Positions 1-9,260 of a stretch of 64,000 nucleotides of DNA are shown piece after piece. Every line of letters begins with the position of its first letter. The stretch's first letter is position 1. The translations under genes and the position numbers were made by a program. Source of the DNA: an uncultured Bacteroidia bacterium (GTDB lineage: Bacteria; Bacteroidota; Bacteroidia; Bacteroidales; UBA932); NCBI GenBank assembly GCA_902789395.1, contig CADANY010000005.1:1-64000 (forward strand). The letters are read 5' to 3'. A model generated the notes under the pieces. The model saw only the letters and a list, made by a program, of their open reading frames with translations. It made no database searches and had not been told where the DNA came from.

Positions 1-3
1 AAA

Positions 4-27
4 AATCCCGTCGTTTCCGAACGGGAT
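4..27 (-). other. Hairpin followed by a T-tract at the left edge
   Basis: Read on the minus strand, the arms AATCCCG and CGGGATT enclose an inner TCG/CGA stem with a GAAA tetraloop, and a run of five T follows at the window edge. This has the form of a rho-independent terminator for the operon ending with the GH27 gene. A good minus-strand promoter lies immediately upstream (30-60), so the hairpin could equally be the 5' end of the next leftward transcript. Confidence 0.4.
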
Positions 28-29
28 TG

Positions 30-60
30 CAAAGGTACGCCTTTTTTCTCAATCTCCAAA
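30..60 (-). promoter_or_regulatory. Bacteroidota-type promoter reading out of the left edge
   Basis: On the minus strand there is a -33 TTTG at 60-57 and a -7 box TACCTTTG at 37-30, separated by 19 nt, which is consensus spacing for the phylum. It would drive a leftward gene outside the window. Confidence 0.55.
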
Positions 61-144
61 TTTTTTTCGAACTTTTTTGCATTTATTTTCGCGATTCTTC
101 TAACCCCATTTGACAAGTGGGTATGAATCAAATACTTAACAAAA

Positions 145-1752
145 TTACCGGTAAAAGCCCGTCAGCCGCTCCCCGGTATGACCGGGATAGATCCGGAGAA
201 ACACTGTTCCATGCGGGGCGACTTCAGTCTCCCAAGGTTCTTTCTGGGCGACCTTCGCGATATCCCGCTGCCGCCAAAGATCACGGATCGTCTGCTCCCC
301 GATCAAGCCGAGTTTATGACAGATAAAACCCATCTTCCTCGGCGTCTCCGTATAATTGAACAGGGCGACGGCGAGGGATCCGTCTTCTAGCGGCTTGACA
401 TAGATGGCCCCGTTCTCGTCCGAATCCTGCTTTACGCCCTGCAGGCCGAGCGGATCCTGATTGACATCTATCACCTCGGAATTGCAAAGGAGACTGAGCG
501 TAAAATCATCCAGCTCCGCCATATCGCATCCGATCAGCATCGGAGAGGCAAGGATGGACCAGAGCGTAATATGGGTATACTGTTCATCCGGCGTCAGCTT
601 GGTCCAATGGATCTTCCTTCCCCACCCGACTTTTCCGACGACGAGCATATCTGCGTCCGGCCAGCGGCCGGGTTCCTTATAGCCAGCCCAGCGGTCCTGG
701 ACACCGAATCCGATCGATGAGATGCTCTCCCAGGTATCCCGGATATCCGTCGATGTCCGCCAGCACTCGGCGTACCGGGACAGGGCGGGACCGAGGGAGA
801 CCCTTGCCTTGTTCGAGATACTGTAGACGATGTCTCGCCCGGTAGCCGCGATGGCGTCATGCATATCTTTCATCCACCAGGTATCATTCAGATTCCAGTC
901 ATATTTCAGGTAATCGACTCCCCAGTCAGCCCATTGCAGCGCGTCCTGACGGGCAAAGGAATACTTGCCGAAATTGCGGATCTCTTCTTTTCCGAGCTTA
1001 GACCGGTCCAGTTTATAGACCGAATCGACGAGCCCCTGCTCAACCCACCAGTACTTGCCGTCCGGATCGTCGCAGGAGGATCCGATATGGGAGGCGTACG
1101 TCGACACCCAAGGCGCGGAATAGATCCCCAGCTTGAGTCCCTGCCGATGGAGGAAATCCGCCAGGCCCTTCATATCAGGGAATTTACGGTTCGGCTGGAT
1201 TGCATTATACTTTCCACCCCGGATTCCCTGCCAACCATCATCGATATTGACGTAGGTCCACCCATAATCCGCCAGACCCTTCTCGATCATAGCCTTTGCA
1301 GAGGCAAGGACAAGTTCCTGGGTAACGGTATTTCCCCAGCAGTTCCATGAATTCCATCCCATCGGTGGGGTCAGGGCGATCTTGTCGCCGATCTCAATCC
1401 GCAACTCCCTCCGGTCCGTCCCCAAGGCGTTTTCAGCCCGGAGAATAACCCGATAGGATCCGGCCTTCCGGGCCCTGCCGGTAATAATCCCGGTTTCCCG
1501 GTTAAGAGAGAGCCCCTTGGGAAGTCCTTCTGCCGTCCATGTCATGGGCCGGAGACCGGTCGTCGGTATCCGGAAAAGGAAATCGGCTCCGGGACGGGCT
1601 CCATAGACCTTGGGTCCATTGATACGGGGCGTATCGGGGGCGGGTGGCGTCAGGATATGGGATGAATAATCCGGTGGGGTCTGAGCCAAAACTGTCAGCC
1701 CGGAAAGAACCAGGCTGACAGTAGAGATAAGGACGAATAGTCGCTTCATCAT
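145..1752 (-). CDS. Secreted GH27 alpha-galactosidase with N-terminal Ig-like domain (copy 1)
   Basis: Predicted to release terminal alpha-galactose in the periplasm or outside. The start is taken at tandem ATGs (1752/1749), giving a signal peptide MMKRLFVLISTVSLVLSG and an end near AQ24. Residues 45-122 resemble a putative Ig (He_PIG) domain, and the GH27 barrel follows from ALTPPMGWNSWNCWG. The nucleophile is predicted as Asp285 in YLKYDW and the acid/base as Asp336 in WRTSTDIRDTW. A much longer ORF runs upstream but lies inside infB in another frame and was discarded. The gene begins 7 nt after the infB stop, so it is probably read through from the rimP-nusA-infB operon, an unusual place for a glycosidase. 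A close paralogue lies at 54196-55833. Substrate identity is inferred from the family only. Confidence 0.9.
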   Translation of the reverse strand: MMKRLFVLISTVSLVLSGLTVLAQTPPDYSSHILTPPAPDTPRINGPKVYGARPGADFLFRIPTTGLRPMTWTAEGLPKGLSLNRETGIITGRARKAGSYRVILRAENALGTDRRELRIEIGDKIALTPPMGWNSWNCWGNTVTQELVLASAKAMIEKGLADYGWTYVNIDDGWQGIRGGKYNAIQPNRKFPDMKGLADFLHRQGLKLGIYSAPWVSTYASHIGSSCDDPDGKYWWVEQGLVDSVYKLDRSKLGKEEIRNFGKYSFARQDALQWADWGVDYLKYDWNLNDTWWMKDMHDAIAATGRDIVYSISNKARVSLGPALSRYAECWRTSTDIRDTWESISSIGFGVQDRWAGYKEPGRWPDADMLVVGKVGWGRKIHWTKLTPDEQYTHITLWSILASPMLIGCDMAELDDFTLSLLCNSEVIDVNQDPLGLQGVKQDSDENGAIYVKPLEDGSLAVALFNYTETPRKMGFICHKLGLIGEQTIRDLWRQRDIAKVAQKEPWETEVAPHGTVFLRIYPGHTGERLTGFYR

Positions 1753-1759
1753 ATATTTA

Positions 1760-4597
1760 TTATAAGGACTGTTTGATCTCAATGATCGTGAAGGCCTCGA
1801 TGATATCTCCGGGATGAATATCGTTGTACTTTTCAAGGCTGCAGCCGCATTCCATGCCGGCAGGAACTTCCTTCGCATCATCCTTGCCCCGCTGGAGCGA
1901 GGCCAGGGCGCCGGTATAGACCACGATGCCGTCACGGATAAGACGGACCTGGGCTTTGTTCGTCAACTTGCCTTCCTTGACGAGGCAGCCGGCGACGGTA
2001 CCGACCTTGGATATCTTAAAGGTCTGCTTGACTTCCGCCGTAGCGGTAACTTCTTCCTTCTTCTCCGGTTCGAGCATACCTTCAATACCTTCCTTGACAT
2101 CGTTGATAGCGTCGTAGATGACGGAGTACAGACGGATTTCGATCCCTTCCTTCTCAGCGGATTTGCGGGCTTCGGTCGAAGGACGGACCTGGAATCCGAT
2201 GATAACGGCATCGGAAGCTTCTGCGAGAAGGATATCCGACTCGGAGATCGCTCCGACAGCCTTGTGGATAACATTGACGCGAACCTGCTCGGTAGAAAGC
2301 TTGATAAGGGAGTCGGAAAGGGCTTCGACGGAGCCGTCGACATCACCCTTGACGATGACATTGAGTTCCTTGAAGTTTCCGATCGCAATACGACGGCCGA
2401 TTTCCTCGAGGGTCAGGTGCTTCTGGGTCTTGATGCCCTGGATACGGATCAGCTGCTCGCGACGGTTGGCAATCGACTTCGCTTCCTTCTCATCGGTCAT
2501 GACATTGAATTTCTCACCGGCTGATGGGGCTCCGTTCAGTCCGAGCATAGACACCGGCGTCGACGGGCCAGCCTCCTGGACCTTCTGGCCACGTTCGTTG
2601 AACATAGCCTTGACCCTGCCGTAATAGCATCCGCTGATGATGACATCACCGACATGGACCGTTCCGTCCTGGACCAGTACGGTTGCAAGATAGCCGCGTC
2701 CCTTGTCGAGGGAGGACTCGATGACCGCACCGCTTCCGAGCTTATGCGGATTCGCTTTCAGCTCGAGAAGGTCCGTCTCAAAGAGAACCTTATCGAGGAG
2801 TTTATCCACATTGATTCCCTTCTTTGCGGAGATTTCCTGGCACTGGTACTTGCCTCCCCAGTCCTCTACAAGGATATTCATCTCGGAAAGCTGACGGCGG
2901 ATCGTATCCGGCTGGGCTCCGGGCTTGTCAATCTTGTTGATGGCAAAGACCATCGGAACGCCGGCTGCCTGGGCATGGCTGATGGCCTCCTTGGTCTGGG
3001 GCATGACGGCATCGTCCGCGGCGACGATGATAATCGCAAGGTCTGTCATCTGGGCTCCACGGGCACGCATGGCGGTAAAGGCCTCATGTCCAGGGGTATC
3101 CAGGAACGTAATATGGCGTCCGTTGTGGAGGGTGACGTTGTACGCACCGATATGCTGGGTAATGCCGCCCGCTTCACCGGCGATGACATTGGTATTACGG
3201 ATATTGTCGAGAAGAGAGGTCTTTCCGTGGTCGACGTGGCCCATGACCGTAATGACCGGCGGCCGCTCGACGAGCATGCTCTCATCGTCTTCCTCCTGAT
3301 TCTGGTTGATCTCTTCGGTCAGTTCCGCCGTAACGAACTCGACCTTGTAGCCGAACTCCTCAGCGACAAGGACCAGGGTCTCGGCATCGAGACGCTGGTT
3401 GATCGAAACCATCAGACCGAGGCTCATGCAGGCTCCGATTACCTTGACGACGGGCGTATTGTTCATTAGAGTCGCCAAGTCATTGACAGTAACGAACTCC
3501 GTGACTTTCAGCACCTTGTTCTCAGCCATCGCAGCCTCCATCTCCTCCTGGGAGCGGATGGACGCCAGCTCACGCTTTTCTTTGCGGTGCTTCGCGCCGA
3601 AGTTATTCTTCGACTCGTTCATCTTGGCGTACGTCTCCTTGACCTGCTTCTGGATCTCCTTCTGCATTTCTTCCTGCTCGGCTTCGGTCATAGCCGGTTT
3701 GAACCGGTCGTTTCCTTTCTGGCGCTTGCCCTTGCCGGAATCTTTCTTCGATACATCTTTGCGGGCGTCCTTCTTGGCGGCGTCTCCCTTTTTGGCCGGG
3801 TTATTCTTTGTTTCCGTACCTACTTTATTGACGTCTACTTTCTGGGAGCCCTTGATCCGTTCACGTTTCTTGTTCGGCTTCTTATGCTCGAACTGGGAGA
3901 GATCGATCTTACCGACAATCTTCAGTTCTCCGGTACCGCCCGTAGAGGCCGCGGGAGCGTCGGCGGGCTTTTCCGGTTCTGCCGCTGGGGTCGGGGCGGC
4001 TTCCTGGACAGGAACAGTCGACGGCTCGGTTACGGCAGGCTCCTCTGCGGCAGCAGGGGCCGGTTCCGGCTCGGAAACAGGTTCGGGCTGAGGTTCGGGT
4101 TCGGGTTCCGGGATCGGTTCCGGTTCGGGTTCCGGTACCGGCTGCGGCTCCGGAGCGGGCGCTGGAGCGGGTTCCGGAACAGGCTCCGGTTCCGGAGCGG
4201 GTTCGGGTTCCGGTTCGGGAACCGGTTCCCTCTGGGGCGCGGGCGCGGGAGCGGGTACCGGCTCGCTCTGGACAGGAGCAGTACGGGAAAGATTGTTATT
4301 CTTGATGATTGTTTCCCTGACCGGTTCGAAATCATCTTCTTCCGCCTCTTCACGCTGCCTGCGGGAAGCCTTGTCCAGGATCTCTGTCATCTTGACGTCA
4401 ACCTTGTCCGCCTCTTCCTTGTGTTTCAGATCGACCCCGAATTTATTCTGGATCTTACCCATATATTCGTCCGAGACTTTCATGTTCGGATTCGCATCCT
4501 CACCGATACCGGCGCCGAGCGAATTCAGGAAATCCACGAGAGTCCCGAGTCCGATATTGTATTGCTTGATAATTTTACTCAGTCTTATTTCTGCCAT
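1760..4597 (-). CDS. infB: Translation initiation factor IF-2
   Basis: Cytoplasmic GTPase that brings initiator tRNA to the 30S subunit. The IF2 N-terminal helical domain occupies residues 1-55. A linker of almost pure Pro-Glu-Ala repeats spans about 111-185 and is followed by a Lys-rich linker to about 340. The G domain has GHVDHGKT at 453-460, DTPGHEAF and NKID, and the C-terminal IF2 domains are complete. At 945 aa it is in the normal Bacteroidota size range, the length coming from the linker. It follows nusA by 23 nt in the conserved rimP-nusA-infB order, and the secreted GH27 gene follows 7 nt later. ATG start at 4597 with no Shine-Dalgarno. Confidence 0.98.
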   Translation of the reverse strand: MAEIRLSKIIKQYNIGLGTLVDFLNSLGAGIGEDANPNMKVSDEYMGKIQNKFGVDLKHKEEADKVDVKMTEILDKASRRQREEAEEDDFEPVRETIIKNNNLSRTAPVQSEPVPAPAPAPQREPVPEPEPEPAPEPEPVPEPAPAPAPEPQPVPEPEPEPIPEPEPEPQPEPVSEPEPAPAAAEEPAVTEPSTVPVQEAAPTPAAEPEKPADAPAASTGGTGELKIVGKIDLSQFEHKKPNKKRERIKGSQKVDVNKVGTETKNNPAKKGDAAKKDARKDVSKKDSGKGKRQKGNDRFKPAMTEAEQEEMQKEIQKQVKETYAKMNESKNNFGAKHRKEKRELASIRSQEEMEAAMAENKVLKVTEFVTVNDLATLMNNTPVVKVIGACMSLGLMVSINQRLDAETLVLVAEEFGYKVEFVTAELTEEINQNQEEDDESMLVERPPVITVMGHVDHGKTSLLDNIRNTNVIAGEAGGITQHIGAYNVTLHNGRHITFLDTPGHEAFTAMRARGAQMTDLAIIIVAADDAVMPQTKEAISHAQAAGVPMVFAINKIDKPGAQPDTIRRQLSEMNILVEDWGGKYQCQEISAKKGINVDKLLDKVLFETDLLELKANPHKLGSGAVIESSLDKGRGYLATVLVQDGTVHVGDVIISGCYYGRVKAMFNERGQKVQEAGPSTPVSMLGLNGAPSAGEKFNVMTDEKEAKSIANRREQLIRIQGIKTQKHLTLEEIGRRIAIGNFKELNVIVKGDVDGSVEALSDSLIKLSTEQVRVNVIHKAVGAISESDILLAEASDAVIIGFQVRPSTEARKSAEKEGIEIRLYSVIYDAINDVKEGIEGMLEPEKKEEVTATAEVKQTFKISKVGTVAGCLVKEGKLTNKAQVRLIRDGIVVYTGALASLQRGKDDAKEVPAGMECGCSLEKYNDIHPGDIIEAFTIIEIKQSL

Positions 4598-4620
4598 ATT
4601 AACCCCTTTTCAATGTTCAA

Positions 4621-5892
4621 TTATTCTTCTTCAAATTCGGAGCGGAGGATATCCATCACTTCCGCTACGGTCTCGTCCTCGAGATCGGCCCGGCGGGCGA
4701 TATCGGCGGGAGAAAGGGCGAGCACGCTCTTCGCCGTATCGCAGCCGATGGACTCGAGGCGGTCGATGATCCACTGGTCGATTTCATTGGAGAACTCACT
4801 CAGCAGGACATCCTCCTCATTCGCCTCATCCTTCGGGAGCTCCCTCCAGACTTCGATTTCACGGCCGACCAGCATACCGGCGAGTTTGATGTTGCATCCT
4901 CCCTTGCCAATGCCTTTCTTGACCTCCTCGGACTGCATGTAGACCTTGATCTTCTCCTCCGGGGAATCACCGAGGTCGATCGAGGAGATGCGGGCCGGAT
5001 TGAGGGCGCGCTGGATCAGCAGGGACGTATTCGAGGTCCACTGGAGGACATCGATATTCTCATTGCGCAGTTCGCGGACAATGCCCATGATACGGGATCC
5101 CTTGACACCGATACAGGCGCCGATCGGATCGATGCGCTCATCATAGGATTCGACGGCCACCTTGGCCCGCTCACCCGGGACGCGGACAACTTTCTTGATC
5201 GTAATCAAGCCATCATAGATCTCCGGGACCTCCATCTCAAAGAGTTTCTCGAGGAACTCGTCGGACGTACGGGAGAGAATAATATAAGGAGTCGTGTTGT
5301 TTTTCATCTCCACGCTCTTGATAATAGCCCTGACGGTCTCGTTCTTCTTGAAGCGCTCGCCGGGAATCTGCTCGTTCTTGGGCAGGCGGAGTTCATTGCC
5401 GTCCTCGTCGAGGATGAGCACCTCGTTCTTCCAGGTCTGGTAGACCTCGCCGGAGAAGATTTCACCGACTTTCTCGGAATATTTCTTGAAAACATTGGCT
5501 TTTTCAATATCCATGATACGTCCCTGCAGGTTCTGGCGGATATTCAGGATGCCGCGCCGGCCGAAGGAGGCCAGGCTGAGCTTGCGGGTATACGTATCCC
5601 CGATCTCGTAATCATCATCGCCCGTCTCTTTGGCAATTTCTTCCACGGTAATCTCCGTCGCGGGATTTTCAACTTCTTCGACCACCTCGAAATTCTGATA
5701 GATTTCGCAGTCGCCCTTGTCGACATTGATGATAACGTCGAAATTGTCCGAACTTCCGTACGTCTTAGCGATCTGGGTCAGGAAAACATCCTTGAGCACA
5801 CCCATCATGACCGGTCTGTCGATGTTCTTCTCACTCTTGAAATCCTTGAACGCATCGATCAGGGTGATCACGTTTTCTTTTTCTTTTGCCAT
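4621..5892 (-). CDS. nusA: Transcription termination/antitermination factor NusA
   Basis: Binds RNA polymerase and nascent RNA to modulate pausing, termination and antitermination. The 423-aa protein has the N-terminal RNAP-binding domain (1 to about 130), an S1 domain, and two KH domains visible around GACIGVKGSRIMGIV and GKGGCNIKLAGMLVGREIEV. It ends in a short acidic tail with one helix-hairpin-helix-like segment (ALSPADIARRADLEDETVAEV) rather than the two acidic repeats of E. coli, as usual in this phylum. It lies between rimP (13-nt gap) and infB (23-nt gap) and is presumably co-transcribed from the rimP promoter. Confidence 0.97.
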   Translation of the reverse strand: MAKEKENVITLIDAFKDFKSEKNIDRPVMMGVLKDVFLTQIAKTYGSSDNFDVIINVDKGDCEIYQNFEVVEEVENPATEITVEEIAKETGDDDYEIGDTYTRKLSLASFGRRGILNIRQNLQGRIMDIEKANVFKKYSEKVGEIFSGEVYQTWKNEVLILDEDGNELRLPKNEQIPGERFKKNETVRAIIKSVEMKNNTTPYIILSRTSDEFLEKLFEMEVPEIYDGLITIKKVVRVPGERAKVAVESYDERIDPIGACIGVKGSRIMGIVRELRNENIDVLQWTSNTSLLIQRALNPARISSIDLGDSPEEKIKVYMQSEEVKKGIGKGGCNIKLAGMLVGREIEVWRELPKDEANEEDVLLSEFSNEIDQWIIDRLESIGCDTAKSVLALSPADIARRADLEDETVAEVMDILRSEFEEE

Positions 5893-5905
5893 TTCTTATG
5901 TATTT

Positions 5906-6376
5906 TTATTTATCAAATTCAATGTAGGGCGTCACGGAATTGATCTCTCCGAGGGAGAAGGTCTCTTCATGGGTGACTTTCTCTTTTTTCTTCTTTCCTT
6001 CGACCGCCTCCAGGGTTGTATACTGCAGGGTAACGGTGCCCTCCCCGGCTCCGGTCAGAAGGGCGACCAGGCGGCGGCCGCCGCGGAATTTAACGTCCAC
6101 TTTCGAACCGACAGCCTTCCGGTATTGCTTCAGGACCTTGAACGGACGGTCGAGACCGGCGGAAGAAACGGTCAGGGAATAATCTTCCACATCCTGGTCG
6201 AAACGGGCATGGAAAAAGGCATCGACCGCAGCGCAGTCGTCCCAATCGACGCTGCCCTCTTCCTTTTCGATGACGATTTCAATGTCGTTCGCAGCGGAAA
6301 CGGTAACATCCACCAGGAAGCACCCCCGCTCAAGGATGGCCGGTTCTACGGCCTGTATGATTTCTTTTCTGTCCAT
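5906..6376 (-). CDS. rimP: Ribosome maturation factor RimP
   Basis: Assists 30S subunit assembly. The 156-aa length and two-domain layout fit the family: an N-terminal alpha/beta domain with a VDWDDCAAV segment and a C-terminal SH3-like domain. The motif VSSAGLDRPFK corresponds to the family signature (V-S-S-P-G-x-x-R-P). It is the first gene of the rimP-nusA-infB operon, with a promoter at 6429-6459 on the same strand that overlaps the divergent lpxD promoter. Confidence 0.95.
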   Translation of the reverse strand: MDRKEIIQAVEPAILERGCFLVDVTVSAANDIEIVIEKEEGSVDWDDCAAVDAFFHARFDQDVEDYSLTVSSAGLDRPFKVLKQYRKAVGSKVDVKFRGGRRLVALLTGAGEGTVTLQYTTLEAVEGKKKKEKVTHEETFSLGEINSVTPYIEFDK

Positions 6377-6428
6377 GGTCCATATAAAAAAGATAGGGGA
6401 CCCGCCGTCCTCTATCTCATCGCACGTG

Positions 6429-6459
6429 CAAAGGTAAGAAAAATTACTTATCTTTGCAA
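6429..6459 (-). promoter_or_regulatory. rimP operon promoter
   Basis: The minus-strand -7 box TACCTTTG lies at 6436-6429 and a -33 TTG at 6459-6457, with 20 nt between. The -33 element overlaps the -7 box of the divergent lpxD promoter. Confidence 0.65.
6449..6456 (+). promoter_or_regulatory. lpxD promoter (-7 box)
   Basis: TATCTTTG matches TAnnTTTG and lies 21 nt before the chosen lpxD ATG. No clear -33 TTTG was seen. The TTG inside this box is an in-frame alternative start for lpxD and is rejected for that reason. Confidence 0.6.
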
Positions 6460-6477
6460 GCGAAAATGAAAAATGCC

Positions 6478-7467
6478 ATGGAATTTACAGCAAAACAGCT
6501 TGCCCAGATATTAAAAGGAACGGTTGAAGGGAATGAGGACGCAACGGCAACCCGCTTTTCAAAGATCGAGCACGGGAAGCCCGGATCCCTCTGCTTTTTC
6601 GCCAATCCCAAATACGAACAATACGTCTACTCTTCTAAGGCGACGATCATACTGGTAAACAACGACTTCCAGCCTAAGGAATCCGTATCTGCCACCCTCG
6701 TCCGCGTTGATAACGCCTACACAGCAATCGCCGATCTCCTTAAATACGTTTCCTCCAAAAAGCGCAAAACCGGACGGCACCGCAGCCTCCGCGCCCGTTT
6801 CTTCCGGACCACCCGATTCGGGAAGGACGTTTATGTGGGCGCCTACGCCTATGTCGGACATCATACGACCGTCGGAGACAATACCCTCATCTATGAGCAT
6901 GTCTACGTCGGCGACGACTGCAAGATCGGTAAGAACTGCATCTTCTATCCGGGCGTAAGGATCTACCCCGGGATGGTCATCGGGGACAATGTCATCATCC
7001 ATGCCAATGCCGTCATCGGGTCGGATGGTTTCGGGAATGCTCCCCAGCCTGACGGAACCTGGGAAAAGATCGAGCATCTGGGGAACGTCATTATCGGCGA
7101 CAACGTCGAAATCGGGGCCAACACGACAATCGACCGCGCCCAGATGGAGTCGACGATTATCGGAAACGGCGTCAAGATCGACAACCTTTGCCAGATCGCG
7201 CACAATGTCCAGATCGGAGACAATACGGTCATGGCCGCCCAGTGTGGCATTGCCGGTTCGACCATCATCGGCAAGAACTGCATTTTCGGCGGACAGGTCG
7301 GAATTGCCGGCCATATCAAGATTGCCGACCATACGACCCTCGGAGCCCAGGCAGGGGTCATCGGAAATATCCGGAAGAGCGGCGAAGTCCTGATCGGATC
7401 CCCGGTTATTCCCGTACGCCAGTACATGAAAGCCTACGCCAAATTCAAACAGGCGGCCGAGGAATAG
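6478..7467 (+). CDS. lpxD: UDP-3-O-acylglucosamine N-acyltransferase
   Basis: Third step of lipid A synthesis, adding the second hydroxyacyl chain from ACP; cytoplasmic trimer. The N-terminal uridine-binding domain ([18 protein letters not shown] onward, with [13 protein letters not shown]) is followed by a long left-handed beta-helix of hexapeptide repeats. The catalytic histidine is predicted in [10 protein letters not shown]. The ATG at 6478 is preferred over 6466 and the TTG at 6454 because these lie too close to or inside the -7 box, and because relatives start MEFTAKQ. Length is 329 aa. lpxC follows with its own promoter. Confidence 0.95.
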   Translation: MEFTAKQLAQILKGTVEGNEDATATRFSKIEHGKPGSLCFFANPKYEQYVYSSKATIILVNNDFQPKESVSATLVRVDNAYTAIADLLKYVSSKKRKTGRHRSLRARFFRTTRFGKDVYVGAYAYVGHHTTVGDNTLIYEHVYVGDDCKIGKNCIFYPGVRIYPGMVIGDNVIIHANAVIGSDGFGNAPQPDGTWEKIEHLGNVIIGDNVEIGANTTIDRAQMESTIIGNGVKIDNLCQIAHNVQIGDNTVMAAQCGIAGSTIIGKNCIFGGQVGIAGHIKIADHTTLGAQAGVIGNIRKSGEVLIGSPVIPVRQYMKAYAKFKQAAEE

Positions 7468-7474
7468 GAATAAT

Positions 7475-7504
7475 TTTGAATCCCAATTTAATTTACTATC
7501 TTTG
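7475..7504 (+). promoter_or_regulatory. lpxC-lpxA-wbqC promoter
   Basis: A -33 TTTG at 7475-7478 and a -7 box TATCTTTG at 7497-7504 are spaced by 18 nt. The predicted leader to the lpxC ATG is short (about 17 nt after the likely start site). Confidence 0.7.
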
Positions 7505-7527
7505 CAGCCCTTAACAAAGATAGAAGC

Positions 7528-8439
7528 ATGTATTGTACCCAACACACGCTCGCCAAGACCCATACCTTTGAAGGCAAGAGCCTGCATACGGGCGTCTGCT
7601 CGCGAATGACCGTAGGACCGGCTCCTGCGGACACGGGAATCCGTTTTCTCCGGACCGATCTCGGAAAGGACGCTTTCATCGACGCCCTGGCGGAAAACGT
7701 TTCGAACACGGCAAGAAGCACGACGATCTCCTCCGGAAATGCCTCAGTAGCAACGGTAGAGCACCTGATGTCCGCCCTGACGGGCATGGGCATCGACAAC
7801 GCCCTCATAGAAATAGATAACGCAGAAGTACCGATCCTCGACGGAAGCGCCCGATACTATGTAGAAGCATTCCGCGAAGACGGACTTGCAGACCAAGGCG
7901 TTCCCCGGAAGTTTCTTTCACTTTCCGAACCGGTCGAGGTCAAAGACGAGAAAAGCGGATCCTGGGTCCGGATCGAACCCGCGGAGGCGCCTTCTTATGA
8001 AGTTACCGTCGATTTCAATTCCCGCGTGCTCGGCATCCAGAAGGCGAGTTGGGCCGATGGCATAAATTATGCAGATGAAATCGGTATCTGCAGGACGTTC
8101 GTGTTTTTCCATGAGATTGAATTCCTTTTCAAGAACAATCTCATCAAAGGCGGCGATGTCGATAATGCAATTGTGATTGTGGAGCACCCGGTCAGCCCGG
8201 AGCAATTGGGCGAACTGTCCCGTCTTTTCGGTCATGAAGAGCTCCAGGTCGTCGGGAACGGCTACCTCAACAATCTCAAACTGCACTTTGACAACGAATG
8301 CGGAAGGCACAAGCTCCTCGACCTGATCGGCGACATGCGGCTTTCCGGCGGCTGGCTCAACGCGCGGATCACTGCATACAAGCCGGGACATACGATTAAC
8401 ACCCAGGCAGCCAAAGCCCTCAGGCAGCTGCTGAAATAA
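7528..8439 (+). CDS. lpxC: UDP-3-O-acyl-N-acetylglucosamine deacetylase, stand-alone form
   Basis: Zinc-dependent committed step of lipid A synthesis. Metal ligands are visible as His79 (VEHLMSAL), His261 and Asp265 (HKLLDLIGD), with the catalytic base at His288 (KPGHTIN), matching the E. coli pattern. The protein is only 303 aa and ends right after the deacetylase domain. Most Bacteroidota carry a fused C-terminal FabZ dehydratase (about 150 aa more), and that domain is absent here: the stop is followed 8 nt later by lpxA. No frameshifted FabZ remnant was seen in the gap. FabZ must be encoded elsewhere. Confidence 0.96.
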   Translation: MYCTQHTLAKTHTFEGKSLHTGVCSRMTVGPAPADTGIRFLRTDLGKDAFIDALAENVSNTARSTTISSGNASVATVEHLMSALTGMGIDNALIEIDNAEVPILDGSARYYVEAFREDGLADQGVPRKFLSLSEPVEVKDEKSGSWVRIEPAEAPSYEVTVDFNSRVLGIQKASWADGINYADEIGICRTFVFFHEIEFLFKNNLIKGGDVDNAIVIVEHPVSPEQLGELSRLFGHEELQVVGNGYLNNLKLHFDNECGRHKLLDLIGDMRLSGGWLNARITAYKPGHTINTQAAKALRQLLK

Positions 8440-8447
8440 ACTGAATT

Positions 8448-9260
8448 ATGGCTAAAATCCATCCGCTCGCTACCGTCAGTCCGAACGCCAAGCTCGGCGA
8501 GAATGTCGAAGTAGGACCTTTCGCTTTCATCGATGACAATGTTGAAATCGGGGACGGGTGCAAGATCCTCCCCCATGCTACGATCTTCTCCTATGTCAAA
8601 ATGGGAAAAGACTGCACGGTCTTTCCCGGAGCCGTCGTCGGCGCCATTCCGCAGGACCTCAAATTCGAAGGAGAAGTCACATGGGTCGAAATCGGAGACC
8701 GCGTCAATATCCGTGAGTGCGCAACCATCAACCGGGGCACCAAGGCCAGCGGCAAGGGCGTGACCCGCATCGGCAACGATACCCTTCTGATGTCCTATAC
8801 CCACGTCGCCCATGACTGCCGGGTCGGCAATCACTGCATCCTCGTCAGCTATGTCGGCATCGCCGGCGAAACCGATGTCGATGACTGGGCGATCATCGGC
8901 GGCGGATCCGTCGTCCACCAGTTCTCCCGTATCGGCGCCCACGCGATGATCGGCGGTGGCTCTAAAATCAACAAAGATATTCCTCCCTACGCCCTCGTCG
9001 GCCGTGATCCGGTCTGCTATGTCGGAATCAATCTTGTCGGCCTGCGCCGCCGCGGCTTCTCAACGGACCAGATCCACAACATCAAGGATATCTATGATAC
9101 GATCTACTTCCAGGGCATGAATATCTCCGATGGGCTTGCCAAGGTCGAGCAGGGGTTCCCGCCGAGCGAAGAACGGGATGTCATCGTCAACTTTATCCGG
9201 AACTCCAAGCGCGGCATCATCCGTGCGATCAAACCGGGCGAAAAGGCCGATGTAGATTAG
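8448..9260 (+). CDS. lpxA: UDP-N-acetylglucosamine acyltransferase
   Basis: First step of lipid A synthesis, transferring a hydroxyacyl group from ACP to UDP-GlcNAc. The 270-aa protein starts directly with hexapeptide repeats (ATVSPNAKLGENVEVGPFAF) and has the catalytic His in YTHVAHDC. The C-terminal helical domain contains the family-typical NLVGLRRRGFS. It lies 8 nt after lpxC, and its TAG shares the final G with the GTG start of the next gene, indicating translational coupling. Confidence 0.97.
   Translation: MAKIHPLATVSPNAKLGENVEVGPFAFIDDNVEIGDGCKILPHATIFSYVKMGKDCTVFPGAVVGAIPQDLKFEGEVTWVEIGDRVNIRECATINRGTKASGKGVTRIGNDTLLMSYTHVAHDCRVGNHCILVSYVGIAGETDVDDWAIIGGGSVVHQFSRIGAHAMIGGGSKINKDIPPYALVGRDPVCYVGINLVGLRRRGFSTDQIHNIKDIYDTIYFQGMNISDGLAKVEQGFPPSEERDVIVNFIRNSKRGIIRAIKPGEKADVD

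Noticed and set aside
1753..1935. 61-residue N-terminal extension of the first GH27 frame
   Set aside because: It overlaps the infB 3' end in another frame and would bury a clear signal peptide.
3587..4942. 451-aa open frame on the plus strand opposite infB and nusA
   Set aside because: It is a by-product of the repetitive GC-rich linker and codon bias; the protein is low complexity (Gly/Arg/Phe) and both infB and nusA are certain on the other strand.
6454..6477. Upstream TTG and ATG starts for lpxD
   Set aside because: They fall in the -7 box or at the likely transcription start; family members begin MEFTAKQ.
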